DNA of 64,000 bases, taken from positions 4,836,001-4,900,000 of the forward strand of contig NZ_CP065044.1 of the NCBI RefSeq assembly GCF_015689195.1, given 5' to 3'. Position 1 is the first letter of the stretch. Each line of letters starts with the position of its first letter. Below are positions 1 through 10,081 of the stretch, piece after piece. Under the pieces are notes generated by a model. It saw nothing but the letters and a program-made list of their open reading frames with translations, was not told where the DNA came from and did no database searches. Position numbers and translations under genes: made by a program. The stretch comes from Pectobacterium aroidearum (GTDB taxonomy: Bacteria > Pseudomonadota > Gammaproteobacteria > Enterobacterales > Enterobacteriaceae).

Positions 1-1697
1 GCTTTCACGCGGGCATCGAAATCTGCCGGACGAGTTGGACGACGCGCCAATACCGCCTGAATGGTATCTACGCTGTGGCCTTCTTCCTGATACCAGGCGC
101 GGAAACGGCCGAGCATAAACTCAATCACGTCATCCACAACGTTGGCGTTAGTCAGCTTGGCGCCATACAAACGCACCGCTTCTTCGGTCAGCGTCTGCAA
201 ATCCAGCGGCAGGCGTTTTTCGACGATGATGCGCAGTACACCAAGGGCGGCACGACGCAGCGCAAACGGATCTTTGTCGCCTTTTGGATGTTGGCCAATG
301 CCAAAAATCCCTGCCAGCGTATCCATCTTGTCGGCAATCGCCAGCGCACAGGCCACCGCAGAAGACGGCAGTTCATCACCCGCAAAGCGCGGCTGATATT
401 GCTCATTCAGCGCAACGGCAACATCTTCGGCTTCGCCATCATGGCGCGCATAGTGCATTCCCATCACGCCCTGCGTGTCGGTGAATTCAAACACCATGTT
501 GGTCATCAGGTCACACTTGGACAGCAGACCCGCACGCGTCGCGTGATTCACATCAGCACCAATCTGACCAGCAACCCAGCCAGCCAGCGCCTGAATGCGA
601 TCGGTTTTGTCGCGCAGCGTACCCAACTGCTGCTGGAACAAAACGGTTTCCAGACGCGGCAGGTGATCTTCCAGACGCTTTTTGCGGTCGGTATTGAAGA
701 AGAATTCAGCATCTGCCAGACGCGGGCGCACCACTTTTTCGTTACCGGAAATAATCTGCTGTGGATCTTTGGATTCAATGTTGGCAACAAAGATGAAGTT
801 CGGCAGCAGATTGCCACTGTTGTCGTAAACCGGGAAATACTTCTGGTCACCTTTCATGGTGTAAACCAGCGCTTCGGACGGCACAGCGAGGAATTTTTCT
901 TCAAATTTCGCGGTCAATACCACTGGCCATTCCACCAGCGAGGTGACTTCTTCCAGCAGGCTGTCGCTCAGATCGGCATTACCGCCAATCTTGCGTGCGG
1001 CTTCTTCCGCATCGGCTTTGATTTTCGCTTTACGCGCATCGTAGTCGGCGACGACTTTGCCGCGCTCCAGCAGAATCTGCGGATACTGGTCGGCGCTATC
1101 AATCGTGAATTCAGCCTCACCCATAAAGCGGTGACCGCGAAGGGTACGAGCAGAATGGATACCCAATACCTGACCGGGGATCAATTCGTCACCCAGCAGC
1201 ATAGTTACGGTATGTACCGGACGCACAAACTGCGTTTCTTTGTCGCTCCAGCGCATCAGCTTTGGAATTGGCAGCTTCGATAATGCGGTGCTTACCATGC
1301 CAGCCAGCAGCGCCTGCGCCTGCTCGCCTTTCGCGTGGGCGCGATACAGCAGCCACTCGCCTTTATCGGTCGTCAAACGCTCAGCTTGCTCAACGGTGAT
1401 ACCACAGCCACGCGCCCAGCCTTCTGCCGCTTTGGTGGGTTTACCTTCAGCATCAAACGCTTGTGCAATCGCCGGGCCGCGTTTTTCTACTTCACGATCG
1501 GGCTGAGAAGCGCTTAAGCGTGCCACTTTCAGCGCCAGACGGCGCGGCGCAGCAAACCAGCTCACCTCACCGTGCGCCAGATTGGCGGCATCCAGCTCCG
1601 CCGTGAAATTAGCGGCAAAGGATTCTGCCAGATTACGGAGAGCCTTCGGCGGCAGCTCTTCCGTGCCAATTTCCACCAGAAAAGTCTTGTCAGTCAT
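1..1697 (-). CDS. glyS: Glycyl-tRNA synthetase beta subunit (3' part beyond window)
   Basis: Beta subunit of the tetrameric (alpha2beta2) bacterial glycyl-tRNA synthetase, which charges tRNA-Gly in the cytoplasm; the beta chain carries the tRNA-binding and HD-like parts. The reading frame is open on the minus strand from ATG at 1697 to the left edge, so about 565 of the roughly 689 residues usual for the family are present. The N-terminus reads [20 protein letters not shown], the standard GlyS start, and further conserved stretches such as LRGHRFMG and [18 protein letters not shown] segments follow. It lies 9 bp downstream of glyQ on the same strand, so the two form the usual glyQS operon. 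The missing C-terminus is due only to the window boundary; no internal frameshift is visible. Confidence 0.97.
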   Translation of the reverse strand, partial: MTDKTFLVEIGTEELPPKALRNLAESFAANFTAELDAANLAHGEVSWFAAPRRLALKVARLSASQPDREVEKRGPAIAQAFDAEGKPTKAAEGWARGCGITVEQAERLTTDKGEWLLYRAHAKGEQAQALLAGMVSTALSKLPIPKLMRWSDKETQFVRPVHTVTMLLGDELIPGQVLGIHSARTLRGHRFMGEAEFTIDSADQYPQILLERGKVVADYDARKAKIKADAEEAARKIGGNADLSDSLLEEVTSLVEWPVVLTAKFEEKFLAVPSEALVYTMKGDQKYFPVYDNSGNLLPNFIFVANIESKDPQQIISGNEKVVRPRLADAEFFFNTDRKKRLEDHLPRLETVLFQQQLGTLRDKTDRIQALAGWVAGQIGADVNHATRAGLLSKCDLMTNMVFEFTDTQGVMGMHYARHDGEAEDVAVALNEQYQPRFAGDELPSSAVACALAIADKMDTLAGIFGIGQHPKGDKDPFALRRAALGVLRIIVEKRLPLDLQTLTEEAVRLYGAKLTNANVVDDVIEFMLGRFRAWYQEEGHSVDTIQAVLARRPTRPADFDARVK

Positions 1698-1706
1698 GGC
1701 TGCCTC

Positions 1707-2621
1707 TTAGCTCTCTTTCTTATTACACATCGGGAAACCCAGTGCCTCACGCGAGGCATAGTAGGCTTCCGCAACCGCTTTGGTCAGGGTACGAATACGC
1801 AGAATGTAGCGCTGGCGCTCGGTAACCGAGATCGCTTTACGCGCATCCAGCAGGTTAAAGCTGTGCGCCGCTTTCAGAATACGTTCGTAAGCCGGTAAAG
1901 GCAGCGGTTTTTCCAGCGCCAGCAGGTGCTGCGCTTCTTTCTCATATTGCTCGAAGCAGCTGAACAGGAAATCAACGTCAGCGTGTTCAAAGTTGTAGGT
2001 CGACTGCTCGACTTCGTTTTGATGGAACACGTCGCCGTAGGTGGTTTTACCTAACGGGCCATCGCTCCATACCAGATCGTAAACGCTATCAACGCCCTGA
2101 ATGTACATCGCCAGACGTTCCAGACCGTAGGTGATCTCACCCGTCACCGGTTTACATTCCAAACCGCCAACCTGCTGGAAGTAGGTAAACTGCGTGACTT
2201 CCATACCGTTCAGCCAGACTTCCCAGCCCAGACCCCAGGCACCCAGCGTCGGGTTTTCCCAGTTGTCTTCCACGAAACGAATATCGTGAATGGTCGGATC
2301 CATACCCAGCTCTTTCAGAGAACCGAGGTACAGCTCCTGAATATTGTCCGGTGATGGCTTAATGACGACCTGAAACTGGTAATAATGCTGTAAGCGGTTC
2401 GGGTTTTCGCCGTAGCGCCCATCGGTCGGACGACGAGAAGGCTGCACATAGGCGGCGGCCATTGGCTCCGGCCCCAGTGCCCGCAGGCAGGTCATAGGAT
2501 GTGAAGTGCCTGCGCCGACTTCCATGTCCAATGGTTGAACAATGGTGCAGCCCTGGCGAGCCCAATAATCCTGTAATGTCAGGATCAGGCCCTGGAAGGT
2601 CTTGGTATCAAACTTTTGCAT
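1707..2621 (-). CDS. glyQ: Glycyl-tRNA synthetase alpha subunit
   Basis: Catalytic alpha subunit of glycyl-tRNA synthetase (class II), forming glycyl-adenylate and transferring glycine to tRNA-Gly together with GlyS. The 304-residue product has the usual GlyQ length and begins [20 protein letters not shown]; the [18 protein letters not shown] and [19 protein letters not shown] segments are class II active-site regions typical of GlyQ. Transcribed on the minus strand as first gene of glyQS, with only 9 bp before glyS. The upstream 126 bp separate it from the TauE-like gene on the same strand and presumably hold the promoter; no T-box or other leader structure was recognised. Confidence 0.98.
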   Translation of the reverse strand: MQKFDTKTFQGLILTLQDYWARQGCTIVQPLDMEVGAGTSHPMTCLRALGPEPMAAAYVQPSRRPTDGRYGENPNRLQHYYQFQVVIKPSPDNIQELYLGSLKELGMDPTIHDIRFVEDNWENPTLGAWGLGWEVWLNGMEVTQFTYFQQVGGLECKPVTGEITYGLERLAMYIQGVDSVYDLVWSDGPLGKTTYGDVFHQNEVEQSTYNFEHADVDFLFSCFEQYEKEAQHLLALEKPLPLPAYERILKAAHSFNLLDARKAISVTERQRYILRIRTLTKAVAEAYYASREALGFPMCNKKES

Positions 2622-2747
2622 GTTGGATTCGCGCGCGATACAAGTGGATTTATAAGGAATGCGTCAGTATACCCTCTGACCGCAAGATATACAGCCAGAA
2701 TGCGGTAACAAGTGCAAATCCCCGTTATCATCTTTCAAATTCCGGGA

Positions 2748-3554
2748 TCAACCGGAAAAAACGGTCTGCAACATCTTCAGGCTTAGCAGCAGTAACAATG
2801 CCGCAAAGGCCTTTTTCAGTGTTGCCACAGGCAGACGGTGCGCCAGACGGGCACCGACAGGTGCGGTGAAAAAGCTGACGGCGGAAATCAGGAAAACGGC
2901 GGGCAGAGAAACATAGCCGACGCTGTAGTCAGGCAATCCGGTCGTCGACCAGCCGTTGATCAGGTAGCCCAGCGCGCCGGAAACGGCAATCGGTAGCCCA
3001 ACCGCTGCGGATGTGCCGATCGCCTGCTGAATACGAACGTTGCACCACGTCAGGAACGGCACCGTGAGCGACCCACCGCCGATCGCCACCAGCGCTGATA
3101 TGCTACCAATCACCAACCCCGCCAGCGAAATGCCTGCCGTACCGGGCAACTGGCGCTGCGGTTTTGGCTTGATATTCAGCACCATTTGCAGCGAAACGTA
3201 AGCCATAAAACAGGAGAAAAAGATCGCCAACGCCCGCGTCGGCAACAGCGTCGCCAGCCAGGTGGCCGCGAATGTCCCGATCAGGATGGCCGGCGTAATC
3301 CTCATCACGACAGGCCACAGCACCGCCTGATGTTGATGATGCGTGCGCAAGCTGGAAATCGCCGTGACGACAATCGCCGCCATTGATGTTCCCAACGCCA
3401 AATGCACCAGATGTGTATTCTCCACACCTTGTGCAGCAAACAGCGCCGTCAGCACCGGCACCATAATGCCGCCGCCGCCAATGCCCAATAAGCCCGCCAT
3501 AAAGCCTACCACCGCGCCTAATGCCAGATAGGCTGCAATCCACTCCACTGCCAT
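2748..3554 (-). CDS. TauE/SafE family membrane permease
   Basis: Predicted inner-membrane protein of the TauE/SafE (DUF81) family, whose members are proposed exporters or importers of small anions such as sulfite, sulfoacetate or organosulfonates; the substrate here cannot be told. I use the start MAVEWIAAY at 3554 (268 residues), preceded by AGGGG/AGGGA-type ribosome-binding sequence; a longer frame to 3656 adds a basic, non-membrane extension unlike the family. The internal duplication is visible: GLLGIGGGGIMVPVL near residues 20-34 and a second copy ALVAIGGGSLTVPFL about 130 residues later, with hydrophobic helices throughout. It is divergent from tag and lies upstream of glyQ on the same strand, with a 126-bp gap, so it may or may not share transcripts with glyQS. 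Confidence 0.85.
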   Translation of the reverse strand: MAVEWIAAYLALGAVVGFMAGLLGIGGGGIMVPVLTALFAAQGVENTHLVHLALGTSMAAIVVTAISSLRTHHQHQAVLWPVVMRITPAILIGTFAATWLATLLPTRALAIFFSCFMAYVSLQMVLNIKPKPQRQLPGTAGISLAGLVIGSISALVAIGGGSLTVPFLTWCNVRIQQAIGTSAAVGLPIAVSGALGYLINGWSTTGLPDYSVGYVSLPAVFLISAVSFFTAPVGARLAHRLPVATLKKAFAALLLLLSLKMLQTVFSG

Positions 3555-3826
3555 TCCCTGTACCCCTGTGTCTGCTTTTCTTATTTTTGATTTAACAACC
3601 CTGCCCCAATGAGCAGCCCTGAGCGAATAAACCGCTCTGGGCTGCTGGCAAAACATTATTCATGATTCCACGACGACTTTCCGCCCCATACGCCAGCGAT
3701 CTTTCATATCTGCGAGCACGCCCGCAAAACACTGGTTGCCCATACAGCACTTTAAGTGCCATCATCACACCACATTGCGACAGACCGCCTTACAATCAAC
3801 GGCATCACCATAATCAGGAGAAAGGC

Positions 3827-4390
3827 ATGCAACGCTGCGGCTGGGTTACACAAGACACCTTATATCAGGATTACCACGATAACGAGTGGGGAAAGCCCTG
3901 TACCGACAGCCAGAAGCTGTTTGAGTTACTGTGTCTGGAAGGCCAGCAGGCAGGCCTTTCCTGGATCACGGTTCTGAAAAAACGCGAACACTATCGCCGT
4001 TGTTTCCACCAGTTCAACCCTGAGCAAGTCGCACAAATGACGCAGGATGACGTAGAACGGCTGGTGCAGGACAGCGGCATTATCCGCCATCGCGGGAAAA
4101 TCGAGGCCATTATCACCAATGCAAAAGTGTGGGTGGCAATGGAGAGCCAGGGAGAGAGCTTCTCGCACTTCATTTGGTCTTTTGTCGGACACCAGCCACG
4201 TCTCAATCATCCCGCGTCACTGGCAGAAGTCCCAGCTAAAACGGACGTTTCAGATGCCATGTCCAAAGCCCTGAAGAAACGCGGCTTCAAATTTATCGGT
4301 TCGACTATCTGCTATGCCTTCATGCAAGCAGGTGGATTGGTCAATGACCATGTCACCGACTGTTTTTGTCATCAGGAAAGCACGTCATGA
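3827..4390 (+). CDS. tag: 3-methyladenine DNA glycosylase I
   Basis: Constitutive DNA glycosylase that removes 3-methyladenine from alkylated DNA in base excision repair. The 187-residue protein from ATG 3827 (after a CAGGAG ribosome-binding site) starts MQRCGWVTQD, and all four zinc ligands of the Tag family are in the expected positions: Cys4, His17, His175 and Cys179. The catalytic-pocket Glu38 (LCLEGQQAGLSW) is also present. An in-frame extension upstream to 3662 exists but has no family similarity and is rejected. The stop overlaps the start of yiaC by four bases (ATGA), indicating translational coupling, the same gene pair as in E. coli. Confidence 0.97.
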   Translation: MQRCGWVTQDTLYQDYHDNEWGKPCTDSQKLFELLCLEGQQAGLSWITVLKKREHYRRCFHQFNPEQVAQMTQDDVERLVQDSGIIRHRGKIEAIITNAKVWVAMESQGESFSHFIWSFVGHQPRLNHPASLAEVPAKTDVSDAMSKALKKRGFKFIGSTICYAFMQAGGLVNDHVTDCFCHQESTS

Positions 4391-4860
4391 TCCGCCCTTA
4401 CTGCGACAGTGATCTCAAACCGCTGATGCAGCTTTGGCTAAAGAGCACCATTCTGGCGCATCCGTTTATTCGTGAAGATTACTGGCGAGAGAGCGCCAGT
4501 GCGGTACGCGACGTCTATATTCCCCAGTCGCGAACCTGGGTTTATGAGGAGCAAGGAAGCCTTATCGGCTTTATCAGCGTGCTGGAGGCTCGGTTCATCG
4601 GCGCACTGTTTGTGGAACAAGCCTATTATGGAAAACAGATTGGTACAGCGCTGATCCAGCATGTTCAGGCACAGTTTCCCTTACTCAGTCTGGAAGTGTA
4701 TCAGCAGAATACGCGCGCCTGCCGATTCTACCATAAGCAGGGATTCGTCATCGTTGAGGAAAATGTTAATCAGGATACACAAGCCACGGCGCTGATCATG
4801 CAGTGGGCGAATGAGGGAGCCGTAAATGCCGCTCCCTCCGATTCCGTCGATCACCGCTGA
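4387..4860 (+). CDS. yiaC: GNAT N-acetyltransferase, YiaC-like
   Basis: GCN5-related acetyltransferase of 157 residues; in E. coli YiaC has been reported as a protein lysine acetyltransferase using acetyl-CoA. Start ATG at 4387 overlaps the tag stop codon. Shared YiaC features include LWLKSTILAHPFI near the N-terminus, the beta-strand segment GFISVLEARFIGALFV, a GNAT-type acetyl-CoA loop (YYGKQIGTALIQHV; the usual Q/RxxGxG/A is partly kept as GKQIGTA) and the C-terminal NTRACRFYHKQGF motif. The last codons and stop lie in a hairpin at 4856-4874 and the gene converges on the chemotaxis receptor 20 bp further on. Confidence 0.9.
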   Translation: MIRPYCDSDLKPLMQLWLKSTILAHPFIREDYWRESASAVRDVYIPQSRTWVYEEQGSLIGFISVLEARFIGALFVEQAYYGKQIGTALIQHVQAQFPLLSLEVYQQNTRACRFYHKQGFVIVEENVNQDTQATALIMQWANEGAVNAAPSDSVDHR

Positions 4861-4874
4861 GTCAGCGACTCAGC
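4856..4874. terminator. Hairpin between convergent yiaC and chemotaxis receptor
   Basis: Perfect 8-bp stem (GCTGAGTC / GACTCAGC) with a 3-base loop, covering the yiaC stop codon and the 20-bp gap before the end of the receptor gene. No clear T-tract follows on either strand, so a bidirectional termination role is inferred from position only. Confidence 0.45.
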
Positions 4875-4880
4875 GCAATA

Positions 4881-6842
4881 TCAGAACGTTGTCCAGTTAT
4901 CGCTGCCGTTATCCCGCGATGCGAGCGTTGGCAGACGAGCCGTTGTCTTATTGCCCGAGTTGCTATTACCGGTGCCCGAGCCTTGCAGTCGTGGCAGACC
5001 GGCAACATCCGTATCGGATATGCGGAAAACTGACATCAGTTTTGCCAGCTTCGAGGCCTGTTCCTGCAATGAGTTCGCCGCCACGGAGGATTCGCTCACC
5101 ATAGCGGCATTCTGCTGAATGGTCGTGTCCATTTCAGCAACAGCACTGCCGATTTGTGCAATCCCGCGGCTCTGTTCATCCGATGCCGAAGAGATTTCCC
5201 CCATGATGTCATTCACGCGGCTCACGGAAGCCACAATGTCATCCATCGTCGTTCCCGCCTGAGAAACCAGATCCGTTCCGGCACCCACGCGAGAAACCGA
5301 CTCTGAAATCAGGCTTTCGATTTCTTTTGCCGCCTGAGAGCTGCGCTGGGCAAGACTGCGCACCTCACTGGCAACCACCGCAAATCCCCGTCCTTGCTCT
5401 CCGGCACGCGCCGCTTCTACTGCCGCATTCAATGCCAAAATATTGGTCTGGAAAGCGATGCTATTAATGACGCTCGTAATATCAGAGATTTTCTTCGAAC
5501 TCCCCGAAATATCGCTCATAGTGTTAATTACGCGGTTAATAATATCCCCACCGCGATTGGCATTGGTTGAGGCTTCTCCGGCAATCTGGCTGGCATGTCG
5601 GGCATTATCGGCGTTGTTCTTCACCGTAGCCGTTAACTCTTCCATACTGGCTGCGGTTTCTACAATCGCCGCCGATTGCTGCTCGGTACGTGATGACAAA
5701 TCATTATTGCCTACGGCAATGTCAGAAGCAGCACTTTCAACGCTGTACACGCTTTGACGAATATCAGTCATTAAATGACGTAGTTTCTCCGTCATCACCA
5801 TCATCGCCGTCGTGAGTTGCCCCAGTTCATCATGCCGTTCTATCGTGACATTGGCGGACAGATCACCACTCGCAATGCGTTCCGCCAGCTTCAGGTTGGT
5901 AATAATGGGTCGGGTAATTTGTCGCGTGACAGACCAGGCGATCAATAACCCGAATACGATGGCTATCGCCCCTAAAACCAGCGTTTGCAGTACGGAGCTA
6001 TTGATAATGTCATCATTCTTCGCGCCGAGCTTTTGCAGAATATTGCCGATATCACTCGTCATTTTGTCTCCGGTTGCCCGGAATTTAACATCGGTGGTCT
6101 TTAGCTGCCCGAGTTGTACGTAATACTGCTCTGCCGTTTGATGATAATTTTCAAATGCTTGCCAAAACGAATCCACGACGCGACGACGATCGCCACTAAC
6201 CGACGATGCCAGCGCATCGTAGGATGCCTTCGAGGCAGCATAGACCTGTTTCTGTGCATTAAACGCGGCTTCGCTGTTCTCTTTTTGTAAGATATAAGTG
6301 CTGTTGACCAGTTTCAGAAACAGCAGTGAGAACGCATCTTTCTGCATCGCCAACGCATCTTCATCCGCGCTGATGGGAAAGTTGGTCATAAATGCCGTTA
6401 ATGCATCAGAGGCATTCATCTGGCCGATTTTTTTTGCTGTCGCGACGACCGCATTGGCGGCGGCTTTCAGGGTATTCAGATCGGTATCATAATCTTTAAA
6501 ATCTTGATCAAGATTATTAAAATCAGAGAGGTAACCCTCTTCCCACGTTAGCGCTTTCGCTTTTTCTTTTTGCTGATTTGCCTGACTAATATAGGTATTC
6601 AGATTCTTGATATTGTCATCCGCAAAGGTGAATGAATATTTCACTCTCGCCATTTTTGACTGATCGAGATAGTGATTCATTTCATTCAAAATAGTCGTTT
6701 TAACATACAGATCGTGAATGATAAAAAACCGTACAGCGCCAACACCAGACGCCATCATCACTAACAGCAGGACAATACCAAACCCGCCATACAGCTTATG
6801 AGAAACCTTAAGGTTTCTCATAACTCTGGTAAAAAAATGCAT
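4881..6842 (-). CDS. Methyl-accepting chemotaxis protein
   Basis: Transmembrane chemoreceptor of 653 residues that signals through CheW/CheA. Order: N-terminal membrane helix (about 15-38), a periplasmic ligand domain of about 240 residues that is all-helical and long enough for a helical-bimodular or double four-helix sensor, a second membrane helix (about 285-306), HAMP (about 308-360), then the long cytoplasmic coiled-coil. The signalling tip is recognisable in [24 protein letters not shown] sequence, [19 protein letters not shown] follows. The extreme C-terminus is NWTTF, a variant of the NWETF pentapeptide that tethers CheR and CheB, so this is likely a major, self-sufficient receptor. 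ATG 6842 has a GGGGGCGG element just upstream; ATG 6821 lacks one. A sigma-28-type promoter lies 49 bp upstream. The ligand is unknown. Confidence 0.95.
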   Translation of the reverse strand: MHFFTRVMRNLKVSHKLYGGFGIVLLLVMMASGVGAVRFFIIHDLYVKTTILNEMNHYLDQSKMARVKYSFTFADDNIKNLNTYISQANQQKEKAKALTWEEGYLSDFNNLDQDFKDYDTDLNTLKAAANAVVATAKKIGQMNASDALTAFMTNFPISADEDALAMQKDAFSLLFLKLVNSTYILQKENSEAAFNAQKQVYAASKASYDALASSVSGDRRRVVDSFWQAFENYHQTAEQYYVQLGQLKTTDVKFRATGDKMTSDIGNILQKLGAKNDDIINSSVLQTLVLGAIAIVFGLLIAWSVTRQITRPIITNLKLAERIASGDLSANVTIERHDELGQLTTAMMVMTEKLRHLMTDIRQSVYSVESAASDIAVGNNDLSSRTEQQSAAIVETAASMEELTATVKNNADNARHASQIAGEASTNANRGGDIINRVINTMSDISGSSKKISDITSVINSIAFQTNILALNAAVEAARAGEQGRGFAVVASEVRSLAQRSSQAAKEIESLISESVSRVGAGTDLVSQAGTTMDDIVASVSRVNDIMGEISSASDEQSRGIAQIGSAVAEMDTTIQQNAAMVSESSVAANSLQEQASKLAKLMSVFRISDTDVAGLPRLQGSGTGNSNSGNKTTARLPTLASRDNGSDNWTTF

Positions 6843-7148
6843 TTCCGCCCCCGTAACAGCACCATTTCTAAAACATCCCCGTAAATAGGGTTATCGGTTT
6901 TTCACGGTAAGGCTTTATCTGAAAATGAGTGACAGCAATCACAAAGGAAATATATTAATCAAAAAATGAAAATCTCACGCTAAGCATCGGTCTGCGATCG
7001 TTCATCCTATCCATCGTGCAAATCCCCCATTAATTGCGATTAACCTTGGGCAGATGCAGGGGCGGTATCGCTTGCAGTCTCTCGCCAGCTACGCGATTAT
7101 TCGAGGAGCTATTTCTACGTTAACTTCCTTAATCTGCTGGAGTTTGTG
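6843..7148. other. Intergenic region between receptor and ghrB
   Basis: About 306 bp between two divergent genes. The left part holds the sigma-28-type promoter of the chemoreceptor (6891-6917). The right part must hold the ghrB promoter; I could not assign a convincing sigma-70 pair. The ghrB ribosome-binding sequence CTGGAG is at its right end. No gene seen. Confidence 0.5.
6891..6917 (-). promoter_or_regulatory. Sigma-28 (FliA) type promoter for the chemoreceptor
   Basis: On the minus strand the sequence reads TAAAGCCT, an 11-bp spacer, then ACCGATAA. The flagellar sigma-28 consensus is TAAAGTTT-N11-GCCGATAA, so the match is 6/8 and 7/8 with exact spacing. The site ends 49 bp before the start codon of the receptor, a normal distance for a class 3 flagellar/chemotaxis gene. 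Confidence 0.85.
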
Positions 7149-8111
7149 ATGAAACCTAGCGTTATCCTGTATAAAAAAATTGCTGACGACCTACGCGCTC
7201 GTTTAGATCAACACTTCATCGTCACTGAACTTGACGCCTTTCCTTCACTCGACCACCCGGCTCTGGCAACGGCCGAAGGCATCATTGGTTCCGGTGGTAA
7301 AGTCGATAAAGACTTCCTGCAACACGCCCCACGCTTACGTGCGGCCTCCACCATTTCTGTCGGTTACGACACCTTTAACGTCGACGCACTGAATGAAAAA
7401 GGGGTGATTCTCATGCATACCCCAACCGTGCTGACAGAAACCGTGGCGGATACGGTTCTGGCGCTGATGCTCGCCAGTGCACGACGGGTCGTGGAAGTGG
7501 CCGAACGCGTTAAAGCAGGCGAATGGAAAGGTGGCGTTGACAGCGACTGGTTTGGCACTGACGTTCACCATAAGACCATCGGCATTCTGGGGATGGGGCG
7601 CATCGGTCTGGCCGTCGCACAACGCGCCCACTTTGGTTTTAGCATGCCGGTTCTGTACAACGCTCGCCGCCATCACGCCGAAGCAGAGCAGCGCTTTAAT
7701 GCTCGCCATTGCGATCTCGATACGCTCCTGGCCGAGTCTGACTTCCTCTGTATTACGCTGCCACTCACGGCGGAAACGCATCATCTGATTGGGCGTGAGC
7801 AGCTGGCAAAAATGAAACCCAGCGCCATTTTGATTAATATCGGTCGTGGTGCTGTCGTGGATGAAGACGCGCTGACGGAAGCGCTGGTGAAAGGAACCAT
7901 TCAGGGCGCAGGCTTGGACGTGTTTGTCAAAGAACCGCTGCCCGTCGATTCTCCGCTGCTGGATTTACCTAACGTCGTGGCGCTGCCACATATCGGTTCT
8001 GCCACGCACGAAACACGCTACGATATGGCCGCCTGTGCCGTTGACAACCTGATTGCCGCCCTAAGCGGCCAGGTGAAAGAAAACTGCGTGAATCCACAGG
8101 TTTTGAAATAG
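7149..8111 (+). CDS. ghrB: Glyoxylate/hydroxypyruvate reductase B (2-ketogluconate reductase)
   Basis: Cytoplasmic NADPH-dependent 2-hydroxyacid dehydrogenase reducing glyoxylate, hydroxypyruvate and 2-keto-D-gluconate. The 320-residue protein starts at ATG 7149 ([10 protein letters not shown]) after CTGGAG; an in-frame GTG three bases earlier is less likely. The Rossmann motif GILGMGRIG is at about 145-153 and the D-hydroxyacid dehydrogenase catalytic residues are seen as Arg233 (IGRGAVV), Glu262 (VFVKEPL) and His281 ([13 protein letters not shown]). Sequence and length agree closely with E. coli GhrB. It stands alone on the plus strand, followed by a hairpin at 8127-8154. In a plant-associated bacterium it could serve ketogluconate use; that is inference. 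Confidence 0.95.
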   Translation: MKPSVILYKKIADDLRARLDQHFIVTELDAFPSLDHPALATAEGIIGSGGKVDKDFLQHAPRLRAASTISVGYDTFNVDALNEKGVILMHTPTVLTETVADTVLALMLASARRVVEVAERVKAGEWKGGVDSDWFGTDVHHKTIGILGMGRIGLAVAQRAHFGFSMPVLYNARRHHAEAEQRFNARHCDLDTLLAESDFLCITLPLTAETHHLIGREQLAKMKPSAILINIGRGAVVDEDALTEALVKGTIQGAGLDVFVKEPLPVDSPLLDLPNVVALPHIGSATHETRYDMAACAVDNLIAALSGQVKENCVNPQVLK

Positions 8112-8416
8112 TCCCTAGGCGATCTTAGCGCTGCGGCAACATGCTCGCAGCGCTGCTGCCCTCCCACTCAATAAACCCGCCATCACACGCGAAACGCAGC
8201 TATTTTCCGCAAAAAACCGCTCTTTTCCCTACCTAAAAACTGGATAACCAATGCCAGTTTTGTTCTTTGCTGTTTCCTACTGCCTATGGAAGTATCGGCT
8301 GTAACGAACGGTTAACGTCCCCGCCATATTTCCCCGTTTCAGGACGCAACCGATCCGCACATTCACCTGATAAAACAGAACGTTAATAAAAACCATTACC
8401 TGTAGGAACAACCATC
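8112..8416. other. Intergenic region before the ABC transporter operon
   Basis: About 305 bp without a gene. It contains the post-ghrB hairpin (8127-8154), then moderately AT-rich sequence that must contain the operon promoter. No operator was recognised with confidence. Confidence 0.4.
8127..8154 (+). terminator. Hairpin after ghrB
   Basis: Perfect 9-bp inverted repeat AGCGCTGCG / CGCAGCGCT with a 10-base loop, beginning 16 bp after the ghrB stop. There is no uridine tract directly after it, so intrinsic termination is possible but not proven by sequence. Confidence 0.45.
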
Positions 8417-10054
8417 GTGGCGACTTTTTTGCATCCTCATCAGAAACTCACTATTTTTGCCTCGTTGCTCCTTCTGGGCGGTGCACTGAGCGCACAGGCA
8501 GCGAACGACACACCAAAAATCGGCGGCACGCTGATTTATCTGGAACAGCAAGCACACACCAATCTCTATACGCCCGCAGGCGGGTTTTACCCGAACGGCG
8601 GCATTCTCAACCAGATTACCGACAAACTGACGTACCAGAACCCGGAAACGCTGGAGATCGAGCCGTGGGTTGCGGAATCCTGGACCGTCAACGCGGATAA
8701 CACCGAATACACGTTCAAGATTCGTCCCGGCATCAGCTTCTCTGATGGCACTCCACTGGATGCCAACGCGGTAGCGAAAAACTTTGATACCTACGGATTG
8801 GGGAACACAGCGCTCAACCAGCCGGTTTCAGAAGTCATCAATAACTACCTGCGCAGTGAAGTCATCGATCCGCTCACGGTGAAGTTTTACTTTAAGAAGC
8901 CCTCTCCAGGCTTTCTGCAAGGCACCTCAGCAATTGGTTCCGGTTTGGTATCTCTCAGTACGCTTGATCGCAATTTCAATCAGTTAGGCAATGCCAAAAA
9001 CATTATTGGTTCCGGTCCATTCGTCGTGAGCAGTGAGAAACTGGGACGCGAACTAAAACTGACCGCCCGTAAGGATTACAACTGGGCACCGGTTAAATCG
9101 AAGCATCAGGGGCGCGCCTACCTGGACGGCATTACCTATCTGGTAACCCCGGAAGACAGCGTGCGTATTGGCGCGTTGGTATCCGGTCAGGCGGATTTCA
9201 TTCGTCAGATTCAGGCCTACGATGAAAAGCGGGTGCAAAGTCAGAACTTCAATCTTTATGCCCCGCCTACGCGCGGCGTCAATAACAGCGTGGTTTTCCG
9301 CCCGGACAACCCGCTGGTCGCCGATATCCGCGTGCGTAAAGCGCTGCTGCACGCCACCAACACCAAAGAGATCATCAATACGCTGTTCTCTGACAACTAC
9401 CCACAGGCTACGTCACCGCTGGCCAAAACCGCTGCAGGCTATGTCGATCTCTCTAGCAAGCTCACCTTCGATCCCGCGCAGGCTAACAAACTGTTAGATG
9501 AAGCGGGGTGGAAAACCGGTTCGCAGGGATTGCGGCAAAAAGACGGCAAAACACTGGAACTGACCGCTTATGAATCGCTGCCGCAGCCGCAGAACAAAGA
9601 AACCTTACAGTTGGTTTCCCAGCAGTGGGCAAAAGTCGGCGTGAAGCTGAACGTGTTGGCGGGCGATGCGGGCAGTAAAACCGTCGATAGCCTCGATCCG
9701 CTGAAAACCGGCGTTGCACCAGCGATGGTAGGCCGCGCCGACCCGGATGTGATGAAAAGCCAATATTACCCGACGGTACGTAACGTCCTGCTGCAAAAAG
9801 GTGGCTCCAGCGACAAGGTGAAGGACTTTGTTGATCCGCATCTGAATACGCTGCTGGATGGCATCGCCGCTGAAACCGACCGCAGCAAGCGGCTGGCGCT
9901 GGTCGGGGAGGTACAGAACTACCTGATCGATCAGGCCTACGTCATTCCCATTTTTGAAGAACCGCAGGTGTTTGCCGGCGCGCCCACGACAAAAGGCATC
10001 TCGTTTGAAGCCGTCGGTCGCCCGAGTTTCTACAACGCCTGGCTGGATAAGTAA
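8417..10054 (+). CDS. ABC transporter substrate-binding protein, peptide/nickel (SBP_bac_5) type
   Basis: Periplasmic binding protein of 545 residues for a dipeptide/oligopeptide-type ABC importer. A GTG start at 8417 follows TAGGA at normal spacing. Residues 10-28 form a signal peptide ending ALSAQA-AND. The SBP_bac_5 fold is recognised from YNP/WVAESWTVNADNTEYTFKIRPGISFSDGTPLDANAV and the internal KALLHATNTKEIINTLF segment. Among families I know, the arrangement with a luciferase-like enzyme and a CMD protein resembles the KPN_01854 (TIGR04028) group of binding proteins; this assignment is from memory. First gene of an operon of six; a 27-bp gap precedes the first permease. The ligand is unknown and need not be a peptide. 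Confidence 0.9.
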   Translation: MATFLHPHQKLTIFASLLLLGGALSAQAANDTPKIGGTLIYLEQQAHTNLYTPAGGFYPNGGILNQITDKLTYQNPETLEIEPWVAESWTVNADNTEYTFKIRPGISFSDGTPLDANAVAKNFDTYGLGNTALNQPVSEVINNYLRSEVIDPLTVKFYFKKPSPGFLQGTSAIGSGLVSLSTLDRNFNQLGNAKNIIGSGPFVVSSEKLGRELKLTARKDYNWAPVKSKHQGRAYLDGITYLVTPEDSVRIGALVSGQADFIRQIQAYDEKRVQSQNFNLYAPPTRGVNNSVVFRPDNPLVADIRVRKALLHATNTKEIINTLFSDNYPQATSPLAKTAAGYVDLSSKLTFDPAQANKLLDEAGWKTGSQGLRQKDGKTLELTAYESLPQPQNKETLQLVSQQWAKVGVKLNVLAGDAGSKTVDSLDPLKTGVAPAMVGRADPDVMKSQYYPTVRNVLLQKGGSSDKVKDFVDPHLNTLLDGIAAETDRSKRLALVGEVQNYLIDQAYVIPIFEEPQVFAGAPTTKGISFEAVGRPSFYNAWLDK

Positions 10055-10081
10055 CGCGAAAGAAAGAGGGAAGCGATCATC

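Noticed and set aside
75-1283. 402-residue plus-strand frame
   Set aside because: Antisense shadow of glyS, whose minus-strand frame gives clear conserved protein over the same bases.
2622-2747. Possible T-box or attenuator before glyQ
   Set aside because: Length and sequence show no T-box or leader peptide; T-boxes are not expected in this group.
3662-3826. N-terminal extension of tag
   Set aside because: No Tag similarity; the zinc ligands Cys4 and His17 fall in place only with the start at 3827.
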